Positions 20,455 to 33,760 of a stretch of 64,000 bases of DNA are shown here, piece after piece. Where the stretch lies: NCBI GenBank assembly GCA_029465975.1, contig CM055728.1, forward strand, positions 27,825,392-27,889,391. Direction: 5' to 3'. Under the pieces are notes generated by a model that saw only the letters and a program-made list of their open reading frames with translations, ran no database searches and was not told the origin of the DNA. The translations under genes were made by a program, and so were the position numbers. Positions within the stretch are counted from its first letter, which is position 1; the number at the start of each line of letters is the position of its first letter. The stretch is from Dallia pectoralis. Taxonomy: Eukaryota; Chordata; Actinopteri; Esociformes; Umbridae.

Positions 20455-22746
20455 ATCAAGAGAGCAGAGACAGAGAAAAGGACATAGTGTGATGACGGGA
20501 TTTGAGAGGGACAAGAGACACATAGAGATGGAGGAGTGAGAGAGAAGGACATAGTGTGATGACAGGATTTGAGAGGGACAAGAGACACATAGAGATGGAG
20601 GAGTGAGAGTGAAGGACATAGTGTGATGACGGGATTTGAGAGGGACAAGAAGCACATAGAGATGGAGGAGTGAGAGAGAAGGACATAGTGTTATGACGGG
20701 ATTGGAGAGGGACAAAAGACACATAGAGATGGAGGAGTGAGAGAGAAGGACATAGTGTTATGACGGGATTGGAGAGGGACAAAAGACACATAGAGATGGA
20801 GGAGTGAGAGAGAAAGACATAGTGTTATGACGGGATTGGAGGAGATGGAGGAGTGAGAGGGGACAAAAGACAAAAGACACATAGAGATGGAGGAGTGAGA
20901 GAGAAGGACATAGTGTTATGACGGGATTGGAGAGGGACAAAAGACACATAGAGATGGAGGAGTGAGAGAGAAGGACATAGATGACATTTGAGTGGGACAA
21001 AAGACACATAGAGATGGAGGAGTGAGAGAGAAGGACATAGTGTTATGACAGGGGAGAGGGACAAAAGACACATTGGAGGAGGGACAAAAGACACAGTGTT
21101 AGAGATGGAGAGGGACAAAAGACACATAGAGATGGAGGAAAGACATAGTGTTATGACGGGATTGGAGAGGGACAAGAGACACATAGAGATGGAGGAGTGA
21201 GAGAGAAGGACATAGTGTTATGACGGGATTTGAGAGGGACAAAAGACACATAGAGATGGAGGAGTGAGAGAGAAGGACATAGAGACGGGAGTGAGAGAGA
21301 AGGGGACAAAAGACACATAGAGTGTTATGACAGGGAGGAGTGAGAGAGAAGGACATAGTGTTCTGACAGGATTGGAGAGGGACAAAAGACACATAGAGAT
21401 GGAGGAGTGAGAGAGAAAGACATAGTGTTAGTGTTATGACAGGATTGGAGAGGGACAAAAGACACATGAGAGGGATTGGAGGAGGGACAAGAGGGACAAA
21501 AGACACATAGAGATGGAGGAGTGAGACACATTGGAGAGATGGATGGAGGAGTGAGAGAGAAGGACATAGTGTTATGACGGGATTGGAGAGGGACAAGAGA
21601 CACATAGAGATGGAGGAGTGAGAGAGAAGGACATAGTGTTATGACGGGATTGGAGAGGGACAAAAGACACATAGAGATGGAGGAGTGAGAGAGAAGGACA
21701 TAGTGTTATGACGGGATTGGAGAGGGACAAAAGACATAGTGTTCTGACAGGATTGGAGAGGGACAAAAGACACATAGAGATGGAGGAGTGAGAGAGAAAG
21801 GACATAGTGTTATGAGATGGAGGACAAGTGTTATGACGTAGAGATGGAGAGAAAGGGACATAGTGTTATGACGGGATTGGATTGAGATGGAGAGGGACAA
21901 GAGACACATAGAGATGGAGGAGTGAGAGAGAAGGACATAGTGTGATGACGGGATTTGAGAGGGACAAGAGGCACATAGAGATGGAGGAGTGAGAGAGAAG
22001 GACATAGTGTGATGCCGGGATTTGAGAGGGGCAAGAGACACATAGAGATGGAGGAGTGAGAGAGAAGGACATAGTGTTATGACAGGATTGGAGAGGGACA
22101 AAAGACACATAGAGATAGAGGAGTGAGAGAGAAGGACATAGTGTTATGACAGGATTGGAGAGGGACAAAAGACACATAGAGATGGAGGAGTGAGAGAGAA
22201 GGACATAGTGTTATGACGGGATTGGAGAGGGACAAGAGACACATAGAGATGGAGGAGTGAGAGAGAAGGACATAGTGTTATGACGGGATTGGAGAGGGAC
22301 AAAAGACACATAGAGATGGAGGAGTGAGAGAGAAAGACATAGTGTTATGACGGGATTGGAGAGGGACAAGAGACACATAGAGATGGAGGAGTGAGAGAGA
22401 AGGACATAGTGTTATGACGGGATTGGAGAGGGACATGAGACACATAGAGATGGAGGAGTGAGAGAGAAGGACATAGTGTGATGACGGGATTTGAGAGGGA
22501 CAAGAGGCACATAGAGATGGAGGAGTGAGAGAGAAGGACATAGTGTGATGCCGGGATTTGAGAGGGGCAAGAGACACATAGAGATGGAGGAGTGAGAGAG
22601 AAGGACATAGTGTTATGACAGGATTGGAGAGGGACAAAAGACACATAGAGATGGAGGAGTGAGAGAGAAGGACATAGTGTTATGACAGGATTGGAGAGGG
22701 ACAAAAGACACATAGAGATGGAGGAGTGAGAGAGAAGGACATAGTG
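20455..22746. repeat. 67-bp minisatellite, about 34 units, with rearranged core
   Basis: The standard unit contains GAGAGGGACAAGAGACACAT, AGAGATGGAGGAGTGAGAGA and AAGGACATAGTGTTATGACG. Because 67 is not divisible by three the reading frame rotates from unit to unit. Flanks of the array are regular, but 20830-21560 and 21740-21900 contain partial, inserted and scrambled units. Confidence 0.96.
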
Positions 22747-22821
22747 TCTAACTGACATTTGTTACACAGCAGTATTTATACATCTTTGCGGGCCGGCCCC
22801 AAGGAGGTGTATATTCCTCAG

Positions 22822-23016
22822 GTTCCACACACAGGTGCCACACACAGGTGCCACACACAGGTGCCACACACAGGTGCCACACACAGGTGCCACACACCGG
22901 TGCCACACACAGGTTCCACACACAGGTGCCACACACAGGTGCCACACACAGGTGCCACACACAGGTGCCACACACAGGTGCCACACACCAGGTGCCACAC
23001 ACAGGTGCCACACACA
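22822..23016. repeat. 13-bp minisatellite, about 15 copies
   Basis: Units of GTGCCACACACAG with occasional TTCC and CCGG variants and one extra-base unit near 22987. Confidence 0.95.
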
Positions 23017-23378
23017 GGCCTATGGAGTAAGTTTACTTGGCTCCTACAAGAGGTGAACAGCAGAAGTTAAAGCAATCAACACACCTGTTTTCACACACCA
23101 GAAGGACCTTTCAAACCAGATTTTAATGGTCTTTTATTATGGCATTCCTGTTTTCATCCCCAACAGAAGGTTAGTGTTATGCTGTTAACATTAGGCACAA
23201 ATAGCTTTTACAGCAAGGGGTTATTGCTAATGTTAAGAAATCTAATTGTTGAATGGGTTTTCTGGGTCAAGTTTAAAGAAGCGAGGAAGCCGTACAAACA
23301 AGACCCATGTTGTGGATGATATGCCCCACATTCACCCACATTCATAATGTATAGGTACTAGCAGCAGTTTGTTCACCA

Positions 23379-23989
23379 AACATGTGGTTCCCCATACATG
23401 TGGTTCCCCATACATGTGGTTCCCCATACATGTGGTTCCTCATACATGTGGTTCACCATACATGTGGTTCCTCATACATGTGGTTCACCATACATGTGGT
23501 TCACCATACATGTGGTTCACCATACATGTGGTTCCCCATACATGTGGTTCCTCATACATGTGGTTCACCATACATGTGGTTCACCATACATGTGGTTCCC
23601 CATACATGTGGTTCCTCATACATGTGGTTCACCATACATGTGGTTCCTCATACATGTGGTTCCTCATACATGTGGTTCCTCATACATGTGGTTCCCCATA
23701 CATGTGGTTCACCATACATGTGGTTCCTCATACATGTGGTTCCTCATACATGTGGTTCCCCATACATGTGGTTCCTCATACATGTGGTTCACCATACATG
23801 TGGTTCCTCATACATGTGGTTCCTCATACATGTGGTTGCCCATACATGTGGTTCCCCATACATGTGGTTCCTCATACATGTGGTTCACCATACATGTGGT
23901 TCCTCATACATGTGGTTCACCATACATGTGGTTCCTCATACATGTGGTTCCTCATACATGTGGTTCCCCATACATGTGGTTCACCATAC
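23379..23989. repeat. 16-bp minisatellite, about 38 copies
   Basis: Units of CATACATGTGGTTCCC, alternating CCC, CTC and ACC at one position. Each contains the palindrome ACATGT. Confidence 0.96.
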
Positions 23990-23999
23990 AGTGAAATGA

Positions 24000-24300
24000 G
24001 TGGATATGAAAAGTCTATACACTCCTGATAAAATGAAACAAAGGTATATCATGTTAGAACTTTGTTTTACCTTTAATGTGACCTATAACATGAACAATTC
24101 ATTTGAAAAACAAACTGAAAATAAATATGAAGAAACGTATACAACCGGTTTGCATAAGTGGGCCACACCCTTAAACTAATACTTAGCTGAAGCATCATTT
24201 AATTGTATTACAGCACTTTTTGAGTAGGATAACTTGCCAATATTTGCCCGCTCTTCTTTGCAAAAGGGCTCCAAATCTGTAAGATGTTTTTCTGACATAC
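24000..24300. mobile_element. Nonautonomous DNA-transposon end (Tc1/mariner-like)
   Basis: Phrases such as TATGAAAAGTCTATACACTC, TTTAATGTGACCTATAACAT and AATATTTGCCCGCTCTTCTT match, by recollection, a dispersed fish DNA transposon family. The copy stops abruptly before the next repeat at about 24300 and has no coding capacity. Confidence 0.5.
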
Positions 24301-25020
24301 ATCTCTCCCTCCTCAATCTCTTGCTCTATATCTTCATCCCTCCATCTCTCAATCTCTTGCTCTATATCTTCATCCCTCCATCTCTCAATCTCTTGCTCTA
24401 TATCTTCATCCCTCTATTCCTCTCTCCGATATCCGTGTTCCTCCATTTCTCTCGATTTAGTTTCCTCTTTTTCTCTGACAGGGGTTAATTTAACATATAA
24501 TTCCCATTTACCTCATATAAGATGTATATATCACTCCTATACGGACAATACATGGCTCTGTGTCTTTACCTGACAGGGTCCATTTGACCCAGATGAATAA
24601 TTCATATTCACCACACACTGTATTTGGTCTCCAACCAGACCTGCCTTCCAATTCTCCAGCCTCTCCAGCAGGGACACATTCATAATTCATATTCACCATC
24701 GGCATTCACCGTATATCTGGTTTTGTCCCAGACAGACCAATAGCTGCCTGGACACCATCGTCTTTTTAGTTCATTCTGTCTGCCTCTTTTTTCCCACTTT
24801 ACTCCTCTCCTCCTGTTCCACACCCAATATCTCTCTCTCTCTCACTCAGGTTCATTCTGTCTGCCTCTTTTCCACACTATACTCCTTTCCTCCTGTTCCA
24901 CACCCAATATCTCTCTCTCTCTCTCTCTCACACTCAGGTTCATTCTGTCTGTCTCTTTTTCCCACTACACTCCTCTCCTCCTGTTCCACCCAATCATATC
25001 TCTCTCACTCAGGTTCATTC
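24300..25020. repeat. Two short tandem duplications (36 bp x3 and about 80 bp x3)
   Basis: From 24313 to 24417 a 36-bp unit (CTCAATCTCTTGCTCTATAT plus CTTCATCCCTCCATCT) is repeated about three times. From 24770 to 25020 an approximately 80-bp unit containing GGTTCATTCTGTCTGCCTCT and CTCCTGTTCCACACCCAATA is repeated three times. The sequence between is unique and without a recognisable gene. Confidence 0.9.
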
Positions 25021-25189
25021 TTAATGCATGAGGTTGTAACACAGAAAGTCCTCTCAGAGCCCTCAGCCTGGCAAAGTAATATGGGTATCAGCTAGCTAGC
25101 CTTTCAGCTCCTGAGGCGTGCTGGAAAATACTGTAGTCACTATGATGTCAGTCATGTCGTACACTATTGGGTTCTTTGGTTGGTGCTGT

Positions 25190-26395
25190 ACTACCTAGAA
25201 CCCTGGGAGTGGTGTTTCTACCTAGCACCCTGGGAGAGGTGTTTCTACATAGTACCCTGGGAGTGGTGTTTCTACCTAGTACCCTGGGAGTGGTGTTTCT
25301 ACATAGTACCCTGGGAGTGGTGTTTCTACCTAGCACCCTGGGAGTGGTGTTTCTACATAGTACCCTGGGAGTGGTGTTTCTACATAGTACCCTGGGAGTG
25401 GTGTTTCTACATAGTACCCTGGGAGTGGTGTTTCTACCTAGTACCCTGGGAGTGGTGTTTCTACATAGTACCCTGGGAGTGGTGTTTCTACATAGTACCC
25501 TGGGAGTGGTGTTTCTACCTAGTACCCTGGGAGTAGTGTTTCTACATAGTACCCTGGGAGTGGTGTTTCTACATAGTACCCTGGGAGTGGTGTTTCTACA
25601 TAGTACCCTGGGAGTGGTGTTTATACATAGTACCCTGGGAGTGGTGTTTCTACATAGTACCCTGGGAGTGGTGTTTCTACCTAGTACCCTGGGAGTGGTG
25701 TTTCTACATAGTACCCTGGGAGTGGTGTTTCTACATAGTACCCTGGGAGTGGTGTTTCTACATAGTACCCTGGGAGTGGTGTTTCTACCTAGCACCCTGG
25801 GAGTGGTGTTTATACATAGTACCCTGGGAGTGGTGTTTCTACCTAGTACCCTGGGAGTGGTGTTTCTACCTAGTACCCTGGGAGTGGTGTTTCTACCTAG
25901 TACCCTGGGAGTGGTGTTTCTACATAGTACCCTGGGAGTGGTGTTTCTACATAGTACCCTGGGAGTGGTGTTTCTACCTAGTACCCTGGGAGTGGTGTTT
26001 CTACCTAGTACCCTGGGAGTGGTGTTTCTACCTAGCACCCTGGGAGTGGTGTTTCTACATAGTACCCTGGGAGTGGTGTTTCTACATAGTACCCTGGGAG
26101 TGGTGTTTCTACATAGTACCCTGGGAGTGGTGTTTCTACATAGTACCCTGGGAGTGGTGTTTCTACATAGTACCCTGGGAGTGGTGTTTCTACATAGTAC
26201 CCTGGGAGTGGTGTTTCTACATAGTACCCTGGGAGTGGTGTTTCTACATAGTACCCTGGGAGTGGTGTTTCTACCTAGTACCCTGGGATGGTGTTTCTAC
26301 CTAGTACCCTGGGAGTAGTGTTTCTACATAGTACCCTGGGAGTGGTGTTTCTACCTAGTACCCTGGGAGTGGTGTTTCTACCTAGCACCCTGGGA
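25190..26395. repeat. 27-bp minisatellite, about 44 copies
   Basis: Units of CCCTGGGAGTGGTGTTTCTA plus CATAGTA or CCTAGTA. Both strands stay open for hundreds of codons purely through periodicity. Confidence 0.97.
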
Positions 26396-27035
26396 TAGGG
26401 CTTCAACAAACAATTATTTTAATAATCGACTAATCTAAAATTATTTGAACAATTAGTCAACTATTCATCTAACTTCCCAATGATTAATCAGTAGGCTAAT
26501 AATTATTATTATCTCTTTACAATGGCTGCATACACTGTCTAACAGCTGTCTGTGGACATGTTGTTATGGTGTTTTTATGTGCAAAATACCGTGTAATGTG
26601 TTTATATCAACTGGTGTTGCTAACTGACCATCTAGCTTACTAGTTCCAGGCTGGAACATACTCAACTCAGACCGTTTCCACCTCCTCTGTTTCCTTTTTA
26701 AATGTCCCAGCATGCTTTTTGCGCTTCCAACGAAAGCAAGTTCTGCCTTGCACTCATTACAGGTGCGTTTATTTTAACTTCGAACTTTAGTGAAACTTTC
26801 CCAGATGTGTTCTGCTCCGTTTCACGCTGACATTTTCGCGGAATTTAGATATTTTAGAAATATCCATTTTCTTCTGTTGGATTGCATATGGGAGGGCTGC
26901 ATTACAGTCTAGAGCTACAGCGCAGCACTGGTCAAATCCCGTTTTTGCAGGCACTTAAAATCGGTTGTATCAAATCAAACGACCTGTCGACAACTAAAAT
27001 ATTCGATCTCAACAATTCATGCAATACACCCACTG
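26396..27035 (-). mobile_element. hAT (ZBED-type) transposon fragment with BED zinc finger
   Basis: The left edge, AGGGCTTCAACAAACAATTATTTTAATAATCGACTAATC in pieces, is typical of hAT elements with an A/T-rich subterminal region. On the minus strand, around 26770-26675, a BED-type finger can be read (CNECKAELAFVGSAKSM then LGHLKRKQRRWKR), with the C-x2-C pair and the downstream H. The catalytic domain is absent and no right terminal repeat is seen. The fragment is wedged between two 27-bp arrays. Confidence 0.65.
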
Positions 27036-29000
27036 TGTATGAACCCTCATCTCTCCTCCTCTATTATGAACCTTCATCTCTCCTCCTCTATTATGAACCT
27101 TCATCTCTCCTCCTCTATTATCAACCCTCATCTCTCCTCCTCTATTATGAACCTTCATCTCTCCTCCTCTATTATGAACCCTCATCTCTCCTCTATTATG
27201 AACCTTCATCTCTCCTCCTCTATTATCAACCCTCATCTCTCCTCCTCTATTATCAACCCTCATCTCTCCTCCTCTATTATGAACCTTCATCTCTCCTCCT
27301 CTATTATCAACCCTCATCTCTCCTCCTCTATTATCAACCCTCATCTCTCCTCCTCTATTATGAACCTTCATCTCTCCTCCTCTATTATGAACCTTCATCT
27401 CTCCTCCTCTATTATCAACCCTCATCTCTCCTCCTCTATTATCAACCCTCATCTCTCCTCCTCTATTATGAACCTTCATCTCTCCTCCTCTATTATCAAT
27501 CCTCATCTCTCCTCCTCTATTATGAACCCTCATCTCTCCTCCTCTATTATGAACCTTCATCTCTCCTCCTCTATTATCAACCCTCATCTCTCCTCCTCTA
27601 TTATCAACCCTCATCTCTCCTCCTCTATTATGAACCTTCATCTCTCCTCCTCTATTATGAACCTTCATCTCTGCTCCTCTATTATGAACCCTGATCTCTC
27701 CTCCTCTATTATGAACCCTCATCTCTCCTCTATTATCAACCCTCATCTCTCCTCCTCTATTATCAACCCTCATCTCTCCTCCTCTATCATCAACCCTCAT
27801 CTCTCCTCCTCTATTATGAACCTTCATCTCTCCTCCTCTATTATCAACCCTCATCTCTCCTCCTCTATTATCAACCCTCATCTCTCCTCCTCTATTATGA
27901 ACCTTCATCTCTCCTCCTCTATTATCAACCCTCATCTCTCCTCCTCTATTATGAACCTTAATCTCTCCTCCTCTATTATGAACCTTCATCTCTCCTCCTC
28001 TATTATGAACCCTCATCTCTCCTCCTCTATTATGAACCCTCATCTCTCCTCCTCTATTATGAACCTTCATCTCTCCTCCTCTATTTTCAACCCTCATCTC
28101 TCCTCCTCTATTATGAACCTTCATCTCTCCTCCTCTATTATGAACCTTCATCTCTCCTCCTCTATTATCAACCCTCATCTCTCCTCCTCTATTATCAACC
28201 CTCATCTCTCCTCCTCTATTATGAACCCTCATCTCTCCTCCTCTATTATCAACCCTCATCTCTCCTCCTCTATTATCAACCCTCATCTCTCCTCCTCTAT
28301 TATGAACCTTCATCTCTCCTCCTCTATTATGAACCTTCATCTCTCCTCCTCTATTATGAACCCTCATCTCTCCTCCTCTATTATGAACCTTCATCTCTCC
28401 TCCTCTATTATCAACCCTCATCTCTCCTCCTCTATTATGAACCTTCATCTCTCCTCCTCTATTATGAACATTCATCTCTCCTCCTCTATTATGAACCTTC
28501 ATCTCTCCTCCTCTATTATGAACCTTCATCTCTCCTCCTCTATTATCAACCCTCATCTCTCCTCCTCTATTATCAATCCTCATCTCTCCTCCTCTATTAT
28601 GAACCTTCATCTCTCCTCCTCTATTATGAACCCTCATCTCTCTTCCTCTATTATCAACCCTCATCTCTCCTCCTCTATTATGAACCCTCATCTCTCCTCC
28701 TCTATTATGAACCCTCATCTCTCCTCCTCTATTATCAACCCTCATCTCTCCTCCTCTATTATCAACCCTCATCTCTCCTCCTCTATTATGAACCTTCATC
28801 TCTCCTCCTCTATTATCAACCCTCATCTCTCCTCCTCTATTATCAACCCTCATCTCTCCTCCTCTATTATGAACCTTCATCTCTCCTCCTCTATTATGAA
28901 CCTTCATCTCTCCTCCTCTATTATCAACCCTCATCTCTCCTCCTCTATTATCAACCCTCATCTCTCCTCCTCTATTATCAACCCTCATCTCTCCTCCTCT
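27036..29000. repeat. 27-bp minisatellite, about 72 copies
   Basis: Units of CTCTCCTCCTCTATTATGAA plus CCTTCAT or CCCTCAT, alternating TGAAC and TCAAC. It is the largest uninterrupted array. Frames of about 700 codons on both strands arise because no stop occurs in the nine-codon unit; these are not genes. Confidence 0.97.
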
Positions 29001-30860
29001 AAATGGAGCAGAATCTCTCCTCTCTATTTTCCAACCATTCTCTCTTCCTCCTTCTATCATCCACTGTTATCTTTCCTTCTCCATTATCAGTCCTTCTTCT
29101 CCTCCATTATGACTCTTCCTATATTCTCTGACAGGATCCCTGACACTCGTCTTAAAACCATTTCCTCCTCCATCCCTCCACCTTTCCTTTCATATTGAAC
29201 ACTTAGCTTTGCTCTGACCCTATTATTAAATACACTCCTCGGCCCATATAGTCTTGGAAGGAAAAGGCTCTATCATCTGATTCATTCAAGCTCCTTCAGC
29301 TTTATTGGATGTGGGGCAGAAACCAATATGGCCGGGCTTCTCTCTGCATTCAAAACGATTTCCCCTGCGCATTCATTCTTGATTTAAAAGGTTATATTTC
29401 CACGGGTTAAAGTAGGCTATGTCCCACCGGATCTGAAACCTGTTACCTACGGTCCGGAGACGTGCGGTCTGAGACCTGGGACCTTTCGTAATGCACATTT
29501 ATATTATCTAATCAAATATACATGGGCACCTTTCCCAGCACACCATGTGCAATCAACAATAAACCCATCCCAGCATAGTTCTGCTAGGATATCTAATTGA
29601 ACAGTGTTTCGCTGACCAGACTCACTGTAGAGTACAGAACGTGCCCTCTCCAGCCTCAGTACCTGGCCAACGCCCCAGGTTTGTGTTTCCTATTTTTGGC
29701 TTCTCCCCCGTCCCACCAGGGCACCTGAACAGTTGTACTGTACTGGTTCTGTCTCTCCACTTTACCATATGTTATATTTAACTAATACAGCAGAAACTCT
29801 TAGCAGGAACCACATTGTGGTGAAGAGCCATGATCACGAAGACAACGACAGCGTGCGCCAAACCCAATATTTTATATTCTACCCAAACCGACCGTGAATA
29901 AACATCAGATTAGGGTAAGGGAAAGGCAAAAAAAAATTTTTTTGGTAAACTATCACTAACATTCCTTAACATTGCCAATATGGAGCTGGTGTGTAGATCT
30001 TAGGAAAAACATCAAATGCACGCCCTATTTCAGGCGAATTTGAAAACAATAAAACGTAAAGGTCTCCACTCCCCAGAATAGAGAATTAACACACCACTAT
30101 GCTCAACATACAGCACCACCCCACCAACATCCACACATGCACACTCCCATGATCTTGTCACACACACACACACACCCCACATCCCCCTCTATGTCTTGTC
30201 AAGGGCTAGGGCTAATATAGGTGTGACAAAAAGCAGGAAAAAATAATGGTTGTCGTGTGGGACCATCAACCTCCCACTCAACCCTCTCCATCCACGTTGT
30301 CATGACAACTGATTCTCTCCACACAGCAACAGCATCAGTAGCCCCCACTCTTCTGACAACGCATATATATTCAGTTATTCATACACACGTACAGACAACC
30401 AACATGTTCCCTCCTGGTTAGCAGTTATCACTCATAGTCCCATGCACATTCACGCACGCACGCATGCACACACAGTAACAGCGAGAGATAGCATGCTGGC
30501 ACTGCAGAAATACTCTATTCTTCTTAGTGAGACTAAATATATAATGATTAATGACTATTGTGAACATATCTTGATGTTTAGTCAAAGCAGGTAAGTAGTG
30601 CAAAGACAGAATATTCTGCAGTCACTCTCAGCCCCTCTCAACTCCTCCCATATCAAATGTTCTCCCTTCACCTCCTCAACTCCTCCTGTTTCTAATGTAC
30701 TCTTTTCACCTCCCAACTCCTCTTGCATCTCTTCTTTATCTCTCTCTTTACCTCACCTCCCTCTCTCTTTCCTTACATCATCTTTTTATTATCTTACCAA
30801 CCACGGCCTCTTCCTACTCTGCACTCGAACCCTCCCACCCTTCTCCCCCCCCCCCTCCAT
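29000..30860. other. No gene found
   Basis: Unique-looking sequence with a C/T-rich start (29000-29180), an A9T7 palindromic run near 29930, and a short CA tract near 30160-30178. No exon, RNA gene or element recognised. Confidence 0.6.
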
Positions 30861-30864
30861 CTCT

Positions 30865-31586
30865 CCTTTAGACCATACATGTCAATACTGCAGAGGGAGA
30901 ACCCTACCCCCCTCCCTCCTCCATACATACATGTCAATACTGCAGAGGGAGAACCCTACCCCCCTCCCTCCTCCATACATACATGTCAATACTGCAGAGG
31001 GAGAACCCTACCCACCTCCCTCCTCCATACATACATGTCAATACTGCAGAGGGAGAACCCTACCCACCTCCCTCTCTCCTTTAGACCATACATGTCAATA
31101 CTGCAGAGGGACCCACCTCCCTCTCTCCTTTAGACCATACATGTCAATACTGCAGAGGGAGAACCCTACCCCCCTCCCTCCTCCATACATACATGTCAAT
31201 ACTGCAGAGGGAGAACCCTACCCCCTCCCTCCTCCATACATACATGTCAATACTGCAGAGGAGAACCCTACCCCCTCCCTCCTCCATACATACATGTCAA
31301 TACTGCAGAGGGAGAACCCTACCCCCCTCCCTCTCTCCCTACATACATGTCTATACTGCAGAGGGAGAACCCTACCCCCCTCCCTCCTCCATACATACAT
31401 GTCAATACTGCAGAGGGAGAACCCTACCCCCCTCCCTCTCTCCCTACATACATGTCTATACTGCAGAGGGAGAACCCTACCCCCCTCCCTCCTCCATACA
31501 TACATGTCAATACTGCAGAGGGAGAACCCTACCCACCTCCCTCTCTCCTTTAGACCATACATATCTATACTGCAGAGGGAGAACCT
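30865..31586. repeat. About 50-bp minisatellite, about 14 copies
   Basis: Units contain ACATGTCAATACTGCAGAGG, GAGAACCCTACCCCCCTCCC and a variable end (TCCTCCATACAT or TCTCTCCTTTAGACCAT), giving at least three unit classes interleaved along the array. Confidence 0.95.
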
Positions 31587-31589
31587 AAC

Positions 31590-33760
31590 CAACGTTTGTT
31601 TATTTATTGATGTTTTCCCCCCTCAGGACACAATATGAACAACAGAGGAATGGAAAAAAGACCAAAAGGATGAATAATTAAAGTAAAGGAGTGGACTCGT
31701 TAAAAAAAACAGTTAGAAAGGAGAGGAAAGGTAAGAGAGAAGGGGTGTAACGGACAGAGAGAATGAGAGAAGAATGAGAGAGAAGGAGAGTAGAAGGAGA
31801 AAGGAGAGAAAATTAGAGGAAAATTAGAGAGGAGAGATAAATAAGAGAGTGACAGAAGAATGAGAGAGAGGAACAGAAAAATGAGAGCGAGGCGAACTAA
31901 AGATCTTTAAACACCTCAGCCTGTATTCACAACCTAAAGTATTTATAAGACATAACAGAGAAGAATGGAAGAGTAGAAAGAAACCAGGGAAGAAAGAGAG
32001 AATACTAAGAAATAAATTATTTTATATTGAATAAATGTTACCAATAACAAATGTAAAAAGATTAAAATCCTAAATGTTTTAATCCAGGTTTTATTAAAGT
32101 CCAAGGCCCAACATGTCATCATGTTACCAAGGCTCCTCTATGTTCTCTTTACAGTACATCCATGTGTGTGTGTGTGTCTGTTTGTCTGTGTGTGTGTGTA
32201 TGGTTTACTATGTAAATAGGTACACAGTAGGTACACAGACTTCCAAGGGGAGTTACTTCTTACGTCTCCATATACAGTATATAGCTACATTTGACAGTTG
32301 GATGACCAGTAGGAGGCACTCTACCCTGAGATCGAAAGCACAATTTTGAATCCCCATGTCAGAGAAGGGAATATTGACCTGCGTACAGGTCCATTGAATC
32401 TCTCTCTTGTTGCATTAATAGTAATAGAGTTGTGTTGTTAAACCTGGTATCCAGGCTAACTGTCTAGTCAGTCCCTCATATCATCCCAAGCTTCCAATTG
32501 GCTCATTCACCCCCATCTATTCTAATTCTAGTACTTACTACTAAATGCTCTAAATTCAGGCAATCCATAATGCATGTCTGGATAAGAGTTTATGCAGAAG
32601 GATTAAAATGTGAATGTGTGTATAATCTTCCTGTTTACTGTATCTCCATTTAAAGGAAGTGCATTTTGGTCGTTTTCTGTGTAGACATTTGTCTGTAAGT
32701 AGATTAGCTGTCAGACACCAAGTCATTCAGCCAGACTGATAGACAGACAGCAGTCATATAGCCAGACTGACTGACAGACAGCTAGTCATTCAATAGGTCA
32801 GCTAATCCTTTTGGTCAGATAACAAAGATAGGGACTTGTATGGATGGACACATACATCCTCTGATCTCTGATAGCTTGTTAGCAGGGCTTAGATTGTCTA
32901 GATTCTATTGATATGATCGCTGGAGGGAAGACTGATAATTGATCATGCGACGGTTAAAGATTACATTTGGTATATAGTGGGCAGAATTAAACAGATTCTC
33001 TAGATTCAGAAAATAAACTGAAAAATTATTGTGACATCAGAAACAGTGGAATAACTTTTTATTCTGCATTAATATAGCATGATTAAAAAGCAGAAGATGT
33101 TGAGTCAACGTTGACTTGCCGGGGCATCAAAACGACTAGCTAGCTCCAGCCTCTAAACACACACACACACACGTTGTTATTGATACCATCAGAGAAACGC
33201 ACCGTTTGTCCCTAATGACACTAGACTGCCTAGTGCACTTTTTTTAACCTACTCCCTCTCTAAGGCACACACCAGACTGAGTGGTCGATATAGGTGCTTC
33301 AGGTAGAGAGGAGTGTGTCATTTGGGGCAGAAGTTTACTAAGCCTGTAGGACATGCTCCCTATTTGCTAACTGACACACCCTAGCTGACACAGAGATTAC
33401 ACAAAGACACGTCCCTCTGTGGATGCATTGCCACCTCTCTTGGAGGTTCTCTCCAGAAAGCTTAAAAGACCATTTTTAGATAATTACACAAAGAGTTGTC
33501 GTTTATTGGATGAATACAAAGGACCATCAATATTTTTTCTGTACATACGTGACATGGCTTGAACCGGAGCATAAATCTAGCTCCATAGATGAGCTCAGAC
33601 AAACCAAGCCAGAGAGAGGGTCATTATGTATCGGCAAAATAAAAAGGTATACAAAAGAAACATGTATGAAAATGTCACAATTGTAATTAACACTGGACTA
33701 CAGCGTCTGCTAAATGAATGTTAATTCTGTCCAATGGCCCATATAGGGGTGTGCAGATTC
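31590..33760. other. No gene found; purine patch and short repeats
   Basis: A GA-rich patch spans 31730-31890, and a short GT tract lies at about 32160-32200. Phrases near 33205-33330 resemble dispersed fish repeats. No coding exon is supported. Confidence 0.55.

Noticed and set aside
25148..26318. Open frames of 296 (minus) and 383 (plus) codons in the 27-bp array
   Set aside because: Nine-codon periodic product, no flanking coding signal, no splice or start context.
27009..29198. Open frames of 683 (minus) and 719 (plus) codons
   Set aside because: Both arise from the 27-bp unit, which has no stop in those frames. Simultaneous openness on both strands is the signature of periodicity, not coding.
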